Shown: positions 27,675 to 37,203, counted from the stretch's first letter. The stretch: 64,000 nt of DNA from an uncultured Clostridia bacterium (GCA_944380725.1 CALWIK010000020.1:210066-274065); one strand, 5' to 3'. Notes: generated from the sequence alone by a model not told the origin. Translations and numbers: made by a program.

Positions 27675-28241
27675 GTGATTGCTATGACGAAAAGAAAACA
27701 AAATTTAATAATAGTTACTACTCTACTTGTGTTGTTATTGGTATTATTATTTTTTTTGATTTCACTACCTGCTCCTCAAAAATCTTCTACATCTGATGAA
27801 AATAAAATCGAACTTGAAAATATTATTGACACTAAAGATAAAAAAATAGTTAAAATTTCTCTAAAAAATTCAAATGAAGCTTACGATATCAGTGTAGAAA
27901 ACAAAGATAATAAGTCGGTTTATATTTTATCTGATAACGATGGATCTAACACATCTCAAACTAATGCTAAAGTTTTATATGACAGCTTGATTAATTTAAA
28001 ACCAGATCAAATAATCGAAAATGCAGATAATTTGTCTGTTTATGGCTTAGAAAAACCAGTAGCTAGCTTAACTTTAACTTTTGACAATAACGAGAACGTT
28101 ATCTTGCTTTTAGGCAATGATGCACCTCTTTATAGGGGGGCTTATATGAAAATTGATAATGATTCTAAAATCTTTTTGATAAATCAAACAGATAAAGAAG
28201 TTTTTTTGAATGAAAAAAGTTTTTATCAAGAAAAACAATAG
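27675..28241 (+). CDS. DUF4340 domain protein, apparently short
   Basis: 188 residues. One N-terminal membrane segment is followed by a DUF4340-like region (NIIDTKDKKIVKISLKN to KPVASLTLTFDNNENV). DUF4340 proteins that follow GldG-like genes are usually 300 residues or longer and contain repeated copies of this fold; here the frame stops soon after the first copy (FLINQTDKEVFL). A C-terminal truncation is likely. The preferred start may be the second codon ATG at 27684. Confidence 0.7.
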   Translation: MIAMTKRKQNLIIVTTLLVLLLVLLFFLISLPAPQKSSTSDENKIELENIIDTKDKKIVKISLKNSNEAYDISVENKDNKSVYILSDNDGSNTSQTNAKVLYDSLINLKPDQIIENADNLSVYGLEKPVASLTLTFDNNENVILLLGNDAPLYRGAYMKIDNDSKIFLINQTDKEVFLNEKSFYQEKQ

Positions 28242-28263
28242 TTTTAATATTGAGGAGGCTAGT

Positions 28264-28308
28264 GTGATAATTAAAATTATCATACAAATATCATATGATG
28301 GTAAGTGA
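28264..28308 (+). CDS. Possible 14-codon leader ORF overlapping the M42 gene start
   Basis: GAGGAGG at 28251-28257 is a strong ribosome binding site, but the nearest start after it is a GTG at about 28264. This opens a 14-codon frame whose TGA (28306-28308) lies inside the next gene, starting at 28295 or 28298. The peptide-gene gap also holds the hairpin TGATAATT-AAATTATCA. It may couple translation of the peptidase, or mark the scar of the DUF4340 truncation. Confidence 0.3.
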   Translation: MIIKIIIQISYDGK

Positions 28309-29323
28309 TTTGTTATTTCGTCTTTGTGATACGCTTTCTGGCGCGGGAAATGAAGAAAAAATTGCAAATTTAATAAAAAAAGAAATTCAAAATTTTTCCA
28401 AAGAAATTATAATCGATAAAAATAAGAATGTTATATGTCATTTAAATAATACAAATGCCAAAAAGCATATTTTAATAGAAGCTCATATTGACCAAATAAG
28501 TATGGTTATTACTGCTGTGGATGATAATGGTTTTTTAAATATTTCTTCTTGTGGAGGTGTGGACTGCAGGGTTTTGCCTGGTTCTACAGTGCTTATTTGT
28601 GGCAAAAAAATTATAACAGGAATCGTCTGTACGACACCCCCACATCTAATCGAAAAAAAAGATAAAGACTTTGAAAAAACAGAAAATTTAATTATTGACA
28701 CCGGCATTAGCGGTGAAAAACTAAAAAATATAGTTTCTGTGGGAGATTATGTATACTTTGATGCAAAACCCGAAAAATTACTTGATAACAAAATTACAGC
28801 TCCTGGTCTTGATAACCGGGCTGGAGTGGCAGTGCTAATTCGATGTGCTCAGATGCTAAAAGCTGAAAAAATTGATTGCAGTGTAACACTTTTATTTAGT
28901 GCTCAAGAAGAAATAAATTCTCTTGGCGCAAAAACTGCTATATTTGATTTGGATCCTACTGAAGCTATTGCTGTAGATGTAAGTTTTGCAAAACAACCTA
29001 ATAATTTAGAAGAAAGATGCAGTGACTTGTCACACGGCCCTATGATAGGTATTGCACCCTCTTTATCAAGAAGCATATCAAATAAAATTACAAAATTAGC
29101 AGAGCAAAATAATATCCCATATCAGCTAGAAATTATGAGCTCATTAACTGGAACTACAGCAGATTCGCTTACAGTTTCTAAGGGTGGAATACCTTGTGGA
29201 CTGCTGTCTGTTCCTCTAAGATATATGCACTCTCCAGTTGAGGTTATTGATTGCAATGATATTGAGTTTACAGCCAAATTGTTATGTATGTATATTTTAA
29301 CTGGAGGCATTGATTATGAATAA
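28295..29323 (+). CDS. M42 family metallopeptidase (first copy)
   Basis: 342 residues. M42 aminopeptidases are cytosolic and bind two metals. Ligands are visible as EAHIDQIS (His-x-Asp), APGLDNRAG (Asp), SAQEEINSLGA (Glu-Glu), DVSFA and a late YMHSPVE histidine. It overlaps the second copy by a few bases and shares about 30-35% similarity by eye. Confidence 0.88.
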   Translation: MMVSDLLFRLCDTLSGAGNEEKIANLIKKEIQNFSKEIIIDKNKNVICHLNNTNAKKHILIEAHIDQISMVITAVDDNGFLNISSCGGVDCRVLPGSTVLICGKKIITGIVCTTPPHLIEKKDKDFEKTENLIIDTGISGEKLKNIVSVGDYVYFDAKPEKLLDNKITAPGLDNRAGVAVLIRCAQMLKAEKIDCSVTLLFSAQEEINSLGAKTAIFDLDPTEAIAVDVSFAKQPNNLEERCSDLSHGPMIGIAPSLSRSISNKITKLAEQNNIPYQLEIMSSLTGTTADSLTVSKGGIPCGLLSVPLRYMHSPVEVIDCNDIEFTAKLLCMYILTGGIDYE

Positions 29324-30341
29324 TCTAACGTTACTACAAAAACTTTGTGACACTTATGGCATTTCTGGTGACGAAGCTTGCATTAGAGAGATAATTTTAA
29401 ATGAAATTACCCCATTTGTGACTAGTGTGAATATTGATAACCTTGGGAATATTATTGCTTTTAAGAAGGGTAAAAAAAAGGGTAAGACAAAATTAATGCT
29501 CTCTGCTCATATGGATGAAGTAGGGTTTATTGTAACTTATATTAATAAAGATGGCATGTTAAAATTCGAAGCTGTTGGCGGCATCAATTCAGATGTTGCT
29601 TGCGGGAAAAGGGTTGTAATTGGCAAAAACAAGATTCCTGGCGTGATAGGTCTTAAACCTGTACATCTTTTAAACGCAGAAGAACGTCAGAAAAATATTC
29701 CAATAAAAGATTTATATATAGATATTGCTGCGGCAAGCAAAGATGAAGCTTTAAAGTATATTTCTCCAGGAGATTGCGTATATTTTAGAGCAAATTATAA
29801 ATTTGAAAATAATATGATAAAATCTAAAGCCATTGATAATCGTGTAGGCTGCTTTGTTTTAATTAACTTAATAAAACAAGATTTGCCTTTTGATATGTAT
29901 TTTGTTTTTTCGGTTCAAGAAGAAATCGGGCTGCGAGGAGCAAAAGTTGCTGCTTATGAGGTAAATCCTGATGCTGCTATTGTTGTTGAGGCTACTACCG
30001 CCGCAGATATAAAAGGAACTTCTGACGAAAAACAGGTTTGCAAAATTGGAGGTGGCGCTGTTATTGCTTTTATGGACAAAAACACTATATACGATAGAAA
30101 TTACTATAATTTTGCGTTAGAACTTGCTAAAAAAAATGATATAAAGGTTCAAATAAAATCTCTTGTATCTGGAGGAAATGATTCTGGCGCAATTCATATG
30201 TCGCGCTCTGGTATAAAAACTATTGCTGTTTCTCTGCCTTGCAGGTATCTTCATAGCGCTTGCGGAATGATTTGTATTGATGACTTATGGGCCGTGCAAA
30301 AATTAGTTCAGCAACTTTCAAGCAAAATTTGCAGTGCTTAA
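29316..30341 (+). CDS. M42 family metallopeptidase (second copy)
   Basis: 341 residues, with the same ligand order as the neighbouring copy: SAHMDEVGFI, AIDNRVGCF, SVQEEIGLRGA, VEATTAAD and YLHSACG. This copy keeps the Glu-Val-Gly-Phe signature after the first Asp, closer to canonical YsdC/FrvX proteins. ATG 29316 is preferred, with GGAGG upstream. The tandem pair is probably translated from one message. Confidence 0.9.
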   Translation: MNNLTLLQKLCDTYGISGDEACIREIILNEITPFVTSVNIDNLGNIIAFKKGKKKGKTKLMLSAHMDEVGFIVTYINKDGMLKFEAVGGINSDVACGKRVVIGKNKIPGVIGLKPVHLLNAEERQKNIPIKDLYIDIAAASKDEALKYISPGDCVYFRANYKFENNMIKSKAIDNRVGCFVLINLIKQDLPFDMYFVFSVQEEIGLRGAKVAAYEVNPDAAIVVEATTAADIKGTSDEKQVCKIGGGAVIAFMDKNTIYDRNYYNFALELAKKNDIKVQIKSLVSGGNDSGAIHMSRSGIKTIAVSLPCRYLHSACGMICIDDLWAVQKLVQQLSSKICSA

Positions 30342-30359
30342 TTTTTAAGGAGACTGTTA

Positions 30360-31613
30360 ATGTTTAATGTAAGCAAAAAAATAAAAGATCTATCTCAAAA
30401 AGCAATGATTCTATGTGAAAATGAATTTAAAAATATTGACGAGCAGACAGAATATAATCAGCAAAAGGTTCTAAAAGCCTTTGTTGATAACAAAGTTAGC
30501 GAAACTCACTTTTTTGGTTCTACTGGGTACGGCTACGGAGATGCCGGGCGAGATGTTTTAGACAAAGTCTTAGCACAAATTTTTGCTGCAGAGGATGCTT
30601 TGGTTAGGCATAATTTCGTAAGTGGGACTCACGCATTGACTGTTGCTCTTTTTGGGATACTGCGTCCGGGCGATACTATTCTAAATATAACCGGACAGCC
30701 ATACGATACTTTACAGGAAGTTATTGGCGTTAATAGTAGTAAAAAAGATTTCGGGTCTTTGCGAAATTTTGGAATAAATTACAAAGAAATTTCTTTAACT
30801 GAAAAAGGTTTAGTTAATTTTAAAGAATTAGAAAAAACAATTACACAAAATATAAAATTAGTTTATATGCAGAGATCTCGCGGCTATACTATGAGGCCGG
30901 CTTTATCTATTAACATAATAAAAAAAGCTACGCAAATTATAAAAAAAATTGTACCACAATGTATTATACTTCTAGATAATTGTTACGGAGAATTTGTAGG
31001 TTGCGAAGAACCACTTTTAAACGGAGTTGATTTAATTGCAGGTTCATTAATAAAAAATCCTGGAGGAGGCATTGCTCCAACTGGTGGATATATTGCTGGA
31101 AGAAAAGATTTAATAGAAAAATGTTCATATAGGCTTACAACACCTGGAACAGGTAGAGAAGTCGGCGCAACACTTGGTTTAAATCGAGAGCTTTTTATGG
31201 GGCTTTTTAATGCACCTCGTGTTGTAGGAGAAGCTCTTAAAAGTGCGGTTTTTTCTGCTGCCTTGTTTGAGCTTTTAGGTTATAGAGTTACACCAAAATA
31301 CAATGAGCCTCGTAGCGATATTGTCCAAGTTTTAAAACTTGAAAATCAAGAAGATTTAATTTTGTTTTGTCAAAATATTCAAGCCGTATCTCCAATTGAT
31401 TCATTTGTAAAGCCTGAGCCATGGGACATGCCAGGTTATGAAAATCAAATCATTATGGCAGCAGGAACATTTACGCTAGGTGCTTCAATTGAATTATCTG
31501 CTGATGCTCCACTTAGAGAACCTTATGCTGTTTTTTTGCAGGGTGGAATAAATTTTTATAGTGCAAAAATTGCTATCATGTCAGCTGCTGATAAGCTAAT
31601 AAATAAAAATTAG
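30360..31613 (+). CDS. Methionine gamma-lyase family PLP enzyme (YnbB-like)
   Basis: 417 residues. Members of this family have been annotated as aluminium resistance protein or cystathionine/methionine gamma-lyase-like. FGSTGYGYGDAGRDVLD is the family signature; SGTHALTVALFG and the lysine-containing segment AGSLIKNPGGGIAPTGGYIAGR (PLP lysine at about residue 234) support PLP binding. Substrate is unknown. It lies 19 nt after the second M42 gene. Confidence 0.9.
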   Translation: MFNVSKKIKDLSQKAMILCENEFKNIDEQTEYNQQKVLKAFVDNKVSETHFFGSTGYGYGDAGRDVLDKVLAQIFAAEDALVRHNFVSGTHALTVALFGILRPGDTILNITGQPYDTLQEVIGVNSSKKDFGSLRNFGINYKEISLTEKGLVNFKELEKTITQNIKLVYMQRSRGYTMRPALSINIIKKATQIIKKIVPQCIILLDNCYGEFVGCEEPLLNGVDLIAGSLIKNPGGGIAPTGGYIAGRKDLIEKCSYRLTTPGTGREVGATLGLNRELFMGLFNAPRVVGEALKSAVFSAALFELLGYRVTPKYNEPRSDIVQVLKLENQEDLILFCQNIQAVSPIDSFVKPEPWDMPGYENQIIMAAGTFTLGASIELSADAPLREPYAVFLQGGINFYSAKIAIMSAADKLINKN

Positions 31614-31645
31614 CTTTTATATTTTTTATATTTTTGAGGGATTTT

Positions 31646-32110
31646 ATGATTTTTGATGATAATTATTTTATGAACGAAGCACTAAAACTTGCAAAAATGT
31701 CTTATATTGAGGATGAAGTTCCTGTAGGTGCAGTCATAGTAAAAAATCATAGTATAATAGCAGCAGGAAGAAATAGACGGGAAAAGCAAAAAAATGCACT
31801 AAATCACGCAGAAATCGAAGCTATAAATAATGCTTGTAGAGTTTTAAATGGTTGGCGTTTATTTGAATGTGAACTTTTTGTTACTTTAGAACCTTGTCCT
31901 ATGTGTGCTGGCGCTATTATAAATTCGCGCATTAAACGAGTCGTTTTTGGTGCTAAAGATCTTAAACCGGGTTCATTTGATTCTATTATAAATTTATTAG
32001 AATGTAATAATTATAAAACTCAAATAAAAAGTGGCATTCTTAAAGAAGAATGCTCACAGATATTAATAAATTTTTTCAAAAATCTAAGGTCAAATAAAAA
32101 TTTTATTTAA
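31646..32110 (+). CDS. tadA: tRNA adenosine(34) deaminase
   Basis: 154 residues. It makes inosine at the wobble position of tRNA-Arg(ACG). The zinc site is formed by HAEIEAI and LEPCPMCAGAI. ATG 31646 has GAGGGA upstream. It is the last gene of the plus-strand run; the next gene is convergent. Confidence 0.94.
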   Translation: MIFDDNYFMNEALKLAKMSYIEDEVPVGAVIVKNHSIIAAGRNRREKQKNALNHAEIEAINNACRVLNGWRLFECELFVTLEPCPMCAGAIINSRIKRVVFGAKDLKPGSFDSIINLLECNNYKTQIKSGILKEECSQILINFFKNLRSNKNFI

Positions 32111-32390
32111 CTTCGATATATTCCACAGAAAGATCCTGTAATATATCTAAAAAGTTGCCTGCACCAATACTATTTTCATACATAAAAAGCATTATATTTT
32201 TAGCATCTAATTCATTAATATTTTTGCATAAACATTTTGTATGATAATTATCTTGCGCTTGTATATGTAAAATATTTAGAAAGATATCGTTTAGTAGCGA
32301 GTCTGCAAAATAAATTACTTCATGTTCATCTTGTATTTTTTCAATTTTAGAATAATTTTTTACGTATTTACATATTTGAACTCTTTTCAT
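32103..32390 (-). CDS. Hypothetical protein, 95 aa
   Basis: 95 residues from ATG 32390 (GGAGAG upstream) to a stop that overlaps the tadA stop region by 8 nt. It has no membrane segment or motif that I recognise; it is moderately acidic with an Ile/Leu-rich composition. The ribosome binding site and the codon usage support a real gene. No function can be inferred. Confidence 0.5.
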   Translation of the reverse strand: MKRVQICKYVKNYSKIEKIQDEHEVIYFADSLLNDIFLNILHIQAQDNYHTKCLCKNINELDAKNIMLFMYENSIGAGNFLDILQDLSVEYIEVK

Positions 32391-32849
32391 GATTAATCTC
32401 TCCTTGCACAAAATAAAATTACTCTCTTAAAAGTATAAATTAATGTTGAACTTGTTTTCTGTCGAAGTTTTTAGTGTCTCGTTGACTTTATAAAAAAAAT
32501 ATATTAGAATATTTATGTATATTTATGTATATTTTTGTAAACAAGCCCAATAAAAATAGTTCGATTTGCTTTTTTAAAAATATATTTTTTGAGCATGGAG
32601 CAGGATTTGTAAGATAATAATATAATAGTATGTTTTTGTTTAGCACCCTTTCAATTTGGATTATAATCATAATTACAATTATTTTATGCAAATTTTATTA
32701 CAGATTCCAAAATATGTCAGCTAGTTTTAAGATAAATTTTTGTTTAATTTTGGGAGTCATAATGACTTCCTATTTTTTATATTTTTGATGAGAAATTTTT
32801 TACTCTATTTTTTTATTTGTTTAGATAATTATTTTTCGGTGGTGTAAAA
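32391..32849. other. Gene-free gap with a tandem repeat and a hairpin
   Basis: About 460 bases of very AT-rich DNA between two genes that diverge from it. ATTTATGTAT is repeated in tandem at 32511-32520 and 32521-32530. A terminator-like hairpin lies at 32752-32777. I see no credible coding frame; one 67-codon minus frame (32488-32691) lacks a binding site and has Ile/Tyr-rich composition typical of AT-rich noise. Confidence 0.6.
32752..32777 (+). terminator. Hairpin with T-run upstream of the HTH gene
   Basis: GGGAGTCAT (32752-32760) pairs with ATGACTTCC (32762-32770) with one bulged T, followed by TATTTTTTAT. It lies about 70 bases before the HTH gene, so it could attenuate its transcript or be its operator rather than terminate an upstream gene. 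Confidence 0.45.
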
Positions 32850-33482
32850 ATGTACGAAAATGAATCTAGAATAGATCGAGTTAAACGATTTTCTAAAATT
32901 TGGTGGAAATCTAGAGCTGATGCAGGCAAATCACAAGAATTTATGGCTCTTGGAATTGGTGTTTCAAAAAAGACCATACAGAACTGGGAAAAAGGCCTTA
33001 GTTCGCCAAATTTTTTTCAGGCAACTGAATGGTTTCATCTTCTGGGAATTAATCCTAGAAAATATTTTCTTGAGTTTTTATATCCAAATCTTTTTAGTGA
33101 CAGAAATTCAAATAATGAAATTAAATTAGATGAGATTCTTATAAATATAATAAAAAATTTTAGTATTGCTGAGAAAGAACAGCTTATTCATATTATGACC
33201 GGTAACCATGGTAGTTCTTGGCTTGCGCTTTTACAATTATTTTTGATATACTGTCAAATATCTTTTCAAGCAAGAGCAACTATTGCTAGGAGTATATTAG
33301 AAAATTATGAAATAGAAAAAGCAACTGGACAGCTTGTTAATCCAAATGAAAGTAAAATAGATTTAGACTTATTAGATTCTGCAATTTTGCAATGTAAAAC
33401 TACAGCTAAAAACAAAGATTCAGGCTACTCAACACTTTTTTTTGAAAAAAATAATAATGACTTTTTTAAAAGCAAAAAATAA
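32850..33482 (+). CDS. HTH (Xre-type) transcriptional regulator
   Basis: 210 residues. The N-terminal helix-turn-helix is SQEFMALGIGVSKKTIQNWEKGLSSPN (about residues 28-55; only key parts quoted: SKKTIQNWEKG). The rest is a helical region without a recognised domain. GGTGG precedes the ATG. The gene stands alone between a gap and a decayed VanY gene; its target is unknown. Confidence 0.75.
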   Translation: MYENESRIDRVKRFSKIWWKSRADAGKSQEFMALGIGVSKKTIQNWEKGLSSPNFFQATEWFHLLGINPRKYFLEFLYPNLFSDRNSNNEIKLDEILINIIKNFSIAEKEQLIHIMTGNHGSSWLALLQLFLIYCQISFQARATIARSILENYEIEKATGQLVNPNESKIDLDLLDSAILQCKTTAKNKDSGYSTLFFEKNNNDFFKSKK

Positions 33483-33517
33483 ATGTTTCGAGCCTTTTAT
33501 GCTACATTTTCACGAAA

Positions 33518-34377
33518 TTATTTTATTTTTAAATGAGTAGCGTATTCCTCTAAACACATCGATAAAGTTTTCATCTTACGTGCATGAAGTTGCCCTGCGA
33601 AGCGAAAACATAAGGCTTGCAATCTTTGCCTGTTTTGTCAACTTTATCTGGTGGATATCTTTGTATAAAACCATAGTTTATACAATTATTTATAAGCGTC
33701 TGAATCTAGAAATCCAACATAGTTTTTATTATGAGAAGAAATATCAACCAGTAAGCCGGTTTGATATTCTGATTTACCAGGAGATGAAACAAGTCGTTCT
33801 GTATAAGCTTCTGCCCTAACTATTGTAAAGCCTTCATTTAAAAATTTATTTAATTTTTTATTATAATTATCTTTTATGGTATTTTCTGAAATATATCCTC
33901 TCGAAAGTCTTAATTCATATCCTAAATTTTTTGCTTCATTTAAAAGTTTGTCTAGATTTTTTCTCAAAACTTCATCGCATTCAATTTGCATATAATGAAT
34001 CAAATTGGGTTTATAATTTTTAGGGATAGATGTTTTTGAATTAACAACTAATAAATAATTTTCATTATATTCTTCGTCTTTTAAAAAACATTTTTTTTTA
34101 TTAATATTTTTAGAAGCGTCGGAAACAAATTTTTCTTTTACAGAAGCGCATAACCCTCCAGTTAAAACGGTTACTGCAGTCAAAGGTAATAATATTAATA
34201 GAGATTTTATAAGATTTTTTTACTTGCTTTTCTACAAACTGGTTCATTTCTTTTAAAAAATAATGTAAATATTTTAGATTTTCTTTTCTGACATACAAAT
34301 AATGGTTCTGCAGAAATATCTTCAAAGCGTTTTATGCGTATTGGTAATAAATTTTTATTAAAAACAAATTTTTTCAT
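33518..34377 (-). pseudogene. Decayed VanY-type D-alanyl-D-alanine carboxypeptidase
   Basis: A gene for a membrane-anchored D,D-carboxypeptidase broken by at least three frame changes. The N terminus starts at ATG 34377 and runs to about 34215, where a run of seven A appears to have lost one base; adding it joins to a hydrophobic anchor (LIKSLLILLPLTAVTVL). The middle frame (34183-33686) holds YTERLVSSPGKSEYQTGLLVDIS. The C-terminal part (NYGFIQRYPPDKVDKTGK, then CLEEYATHL) is in other frames, with a TGA near 33575. The first zinc ligand His of SxHQxGxxxD is Tyr here, so decay is real rather than only sequencing error. Confidence 0.75.
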
Positions 34378-34458
34378 TCAATGATTTAACTCCCTAAAAA
34401 AATACATTATTTTTAGTTTACACCCTAAAAAATATGTTTTCAAGAAAAACTTTTAGTA

Positions 34459-34488
34459 TTGATTTTGCAAAATTTAGTATGTTATACT
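34459..34488 (+). promoter_or_regulatory. Promoter of pyk
   Basis: TTGATT (34459-34464) and TATACT (34483-34488) are 18 bases apart, about 45 bases before the pyk TTG start. Confidence 0.55.
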
Positions 34489-34533
34489 ATAGTATTAAAA
34501 ATTTTAAAGAAAAATAAGGAGGTGAAATTTATT

Positions 34534-36276
34534 TTGAGAAAAACAAAAATTGTATGTACTCTTGGGCCTTCTACAGATAACGTGAACATATTAAAAGAAT
34601 TAATGTTAACTGGTATGGATGTTGTAAGAATCAATATGTCTCATCAGAATCATAAAAAACATTTAGAACGAGTAGCGATGGTTAAAAACTTAAGAGAAAA
34701 ACTAGATCTGCCTATTGCGTTAATGCTTGACACTAAAGGCCCTGAGATACGAATCGGGAAATTTAAGACAGATAGAATAGAATTAAAAAAAGGGCAAACA
34801 TTTGTCTTGACTTCTGATGAAATTTTAGGTGATAATTCTGTTGTAAGTGTAAGTTTTAAAAATCTCATAAATGAAGTTATTTCTGGAACTAAAATTCTTA
34901 TTGATGACGGATTAATCGGTCTTTTAGTAAAAAAAATAGAAAAAACAAGAATAATTTGTAAAGTACTCAATAGTGGTTTTTTGTCTGCAAACAAAAGCAT
35001 TAATGTTCCGGGATTAAAACTTTCAATTCCTTTTATTAGTCCAAAAGATGTAGAGGATATAAAATTTGCAGTAGAACAAGGTTTCGATTTTATCGCGGCA
35101 TCATTTACAAGAAGTGCTGATGATATTATAAAAATACAAAAAGAATTGTCAAAATTAGGGGAAAACAACATAAAAATAATTGCCAAAATAGAAAACTCTG
35201 ATGGAATTAATAATATTGACGAAATTATTAAGGTTTCAGATGGAATTATGGTTGCAAGAGGCGACTTAGGAGTTGAAGTCCCACTTGAAAATATTCCTAT
35301 AATACAAAAGCAATTAATAAAAAAAGCTTGCAATGCAGGAAAACACGTAATAACTGCAACTCAAATGCTAGACTCTATGATGAAAAATCCTAGGCCAACT
35401 CGGGCAGAAGTAAATGATATAGCTAACGCTATTTATGATGGTACTGGTGCAATAATGTTGTCGGGAGAAACAGCTGCAGGGTTTTATCCAATCGAAGCAG
35501 TAAAGATTATGGCTTCTATTGCTACAAAAACAGAATCTGATGTAAATTATAAAGAGAGATTTTTTAAATTACCTATTGAGTCCAAAAAGACTATTCCTTC
35601 GGCTGTGTCTCATGCAACTTGTACTACCGCGATTGATTTAGGTGCTGCATCTATATTAACCATAACAAAATCCGGAAAGACTGCTCAATTTGTCTCTAGA
35701 TATCGCCCCAACTGTCCAATAATTGCGTGTTCTACAGAAACTTCCGTAGTGAGACAGATGAATCTTTTGTGGGGAGTCATACCTCTTAAAATAAAAAAAG
35801 AGGGGGAAAATTTAAATCAGCTTTTTAATAATTCTATAAATGCTGCTTACGAGAAAAAACATGTAAAATCTGGCGACTTAGTTATAATAACTGCAGGGCT
35901 TCCGCTTGGTCACGCATATGGTACAAACTTTTTAAAAGTTCATGTTGTTGGCAACCCTCTAATTTGGGGCGACGGAATTAATAACGCTTCTGTAAAAGCA
36001 CGTCTATGCGTGTGCAAGAGTGAATCTGATGTTTTTAAAAAATTTCAGATTGGAGACATCCTGGTTATTCCAGAAGTTTCAAAAAAGCTGGTAAAAATAA
36101 TAAATAATGCTAGCGCTATTATTGTAGAAACATCTCGAGTTGATTTTTATGCGGGCATTTCAAAGATATCATATAACAAGCCAGTTATAACTGGAGCAAA
36201 AAATGCTACAAATATTTTAAAAGACGGCACCCTTGTAACTGTAGATGCTCAAAGAGGGATTGTTTTTGAAGATTAA
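34534..36276 (+). CDS. pyk: Pyruvate kinase, long Firmicutes form
   Basis: 580 residues. It converts PEP and ADP to pyruvate and ATP. The catalytic barrel includes KIVCTLGPS, VARGDLGVEVP and the TATQMLDSMM signature (ITATQMLDSM). After the C-terminal allosteric domain there is an extra region of about 110 residues resembling the PEP-utilising mobile domain (GDILVIPEVSKKLVK), as in Bacillus pyruvate kinase. The start is TTG 34534 behind AAGGAGGTG. Its stop overlaps the convergent ispE stop by 4 nt. Confidence 0.97.
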   Translation: MRKTKIVCTLGPSTDNVNILKELMLTGMDVVRINMSHQNHKKHLERVAMVKNLREKLDLPIALMLDTKGPEIRIGKFKTDRIELKKGQTFVLTSDEILGDNSVVSVSFKNLINEVISGTKILIDDGLIGLLVKKIEKTRIICKVLNSGFLSANKSINVPGLKLSIPFISPKDVEDIKFAVEQGFDFIAASFTRSADDIIKIQKELSKLGENNIKIIAKIENSDGINNIDEIIKVSDGIMVARGDLGVEVPLENIPIIQKQLIKKACNAGKHVITATQMLDSMMKNPRPTRAEVNDIANAIYDGTGAIMLSGETAAGFYPIEAVKIMASIATKTESDVNYKERFFKLPIESKKTIPSAVSHATCTTAIDLGAASILTITKSGKTAQFVSRYRPNCPIIACSTETSVVRQMNLLWGVIPLKIKKEGENLNQLFNNSINAAYEKKHVKSGDLVIITAGLPLGHAYGTNFLKVHVVGNPLIWGDGINNASVKARLCVCKSESDVFKKFQIGDILVIPEVSKKLVKIINNASAIIVETSRVDFYAGISKISYNKPVITGAKNATNILKDGTLVTVDAQRGIVFED

Positions 36277-37151
36277 TTTTGTAGAAGATAACAGCCATAA
36301 CTTAATGGCATTACTAAAAAAACTTCATCATAAATCGTCCTTAATTTATTTGCGCAAAGCTTTGCTTTTTGTATCGTATCAAATATTCCATAAACTGCGG
36401 AACCTGTTCCTGTCATACACGCATTTAGAGCACTGTTTTTAACAAAAAAATTTTTAAGGCTTTTTATCTCTTTAATATCCACTACATTTTCAAATTTGTT
36501 GTAAATATTTTTAGCTGTAGCGAGTAGGTCTTTTGCCTTTAATGCAGAAATTAATCCACCTACAGTTTTATTTTTTTTCCTATTTAAAAAAGTGTCACAA
36601 GCTTGGTATGCAGTTTTTGTTGATATTGAAAAATTAGGCTTTACAATCACTATATAGCATTTCGTAATTTGTGTTATCAAAGAAAGTTTAGTTCCTATTC
36701 CAGAAGCTAACATTGTTCCGCCAAAAAAATTAAAAGGTACATCTGCTCCAACTTTTTCTCCAATAGCTGCCAAATCATTCTTAGAAATTTTGCAATTAAA
36801 TAGTTCATTAAGTCCAATAAGTGTAGCAGCCGCATCGCTACTGCCACCAGCTAAGCCAGAACCAATAGGAATACATTTTTTTATATTTATATTTATTCCT
36901 GGATTTAAAATCTTAGTATATTCAAAAAATTTTTGCGCAGCAATATATACTGTATTTTTTCTTATACTTACTGGAATTTTTTTACTGCTTATTATTTGAA
37001 CATCTTTTTTATCTGTTTTTGTTATAATTATTTGGTCAAATAAGCTTACTGATTGCATTATCATATTAACTTCATGATATCCATCTTTGCGCTTTTTTAT
37101 AACATCTAAATATAAATTAATTTTGGCCGGTGCATTAATTACAACTTTCAT
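36273..37151 (-). CDS. ispE: 4-diphosphocytidyl-2-C-methyl-D-erythritol kinase
   Basis: 292 residues of the GHMP kinase superfamily; it catalyses a middle step of the MEP isoprenoid pathway. The ATP-binding motif is PIGSGLAGGSSDAAA (about residues 93-107) and the N terminus NAPAKINLYLDV is diagnostic. Together with ispH-rpsA it shows that this organism uses the MEP pathway. Confidence 0.95.
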   Translation of the reverse strand: MKVVINAPAKINLYLDVIKKRKDGYHEVNMIMQSVSLFDQIIITKTDKKDVQIISSKKIPVSIRKNTVYIAAQKFFEYTKILNPGININIKKCIPIGSGLAGGSSDAAATLIGLNELFNCKISKNDLAAIGEKVGADVPFNFFGGTMLASGIGTKLSLITQITKCYIVIVKPNFSISTKTAYQACDTFLNRKKNKTVGGLISALKAKDLLATAKNIYNKFENVVDIKEIKSLKNFFVKNSALNACMTGTGSAVYGIFDTIQKAKLCANKLRTIYDEVFLVMPLSYGCYLLQN

Positions 37152-37203
37152 AAATTAACTCCAAAATTCAGAAAATTCAGGTTAATAAATCATAACTTTT
37201 AGA

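Noticed and set aside
33580-33819. 79-codon plus-strand ORF
   Set aside because: It is the antisense shadow of the decayed VanY gene on the minus strand and has no binding site.
34110-34325. 71-codon minus-strand ORF as an independent gene
   Set aside because: It is an off-frame read of the VanY N-terminal region; the correct frame starts at 34377 and breaks in an A-run.
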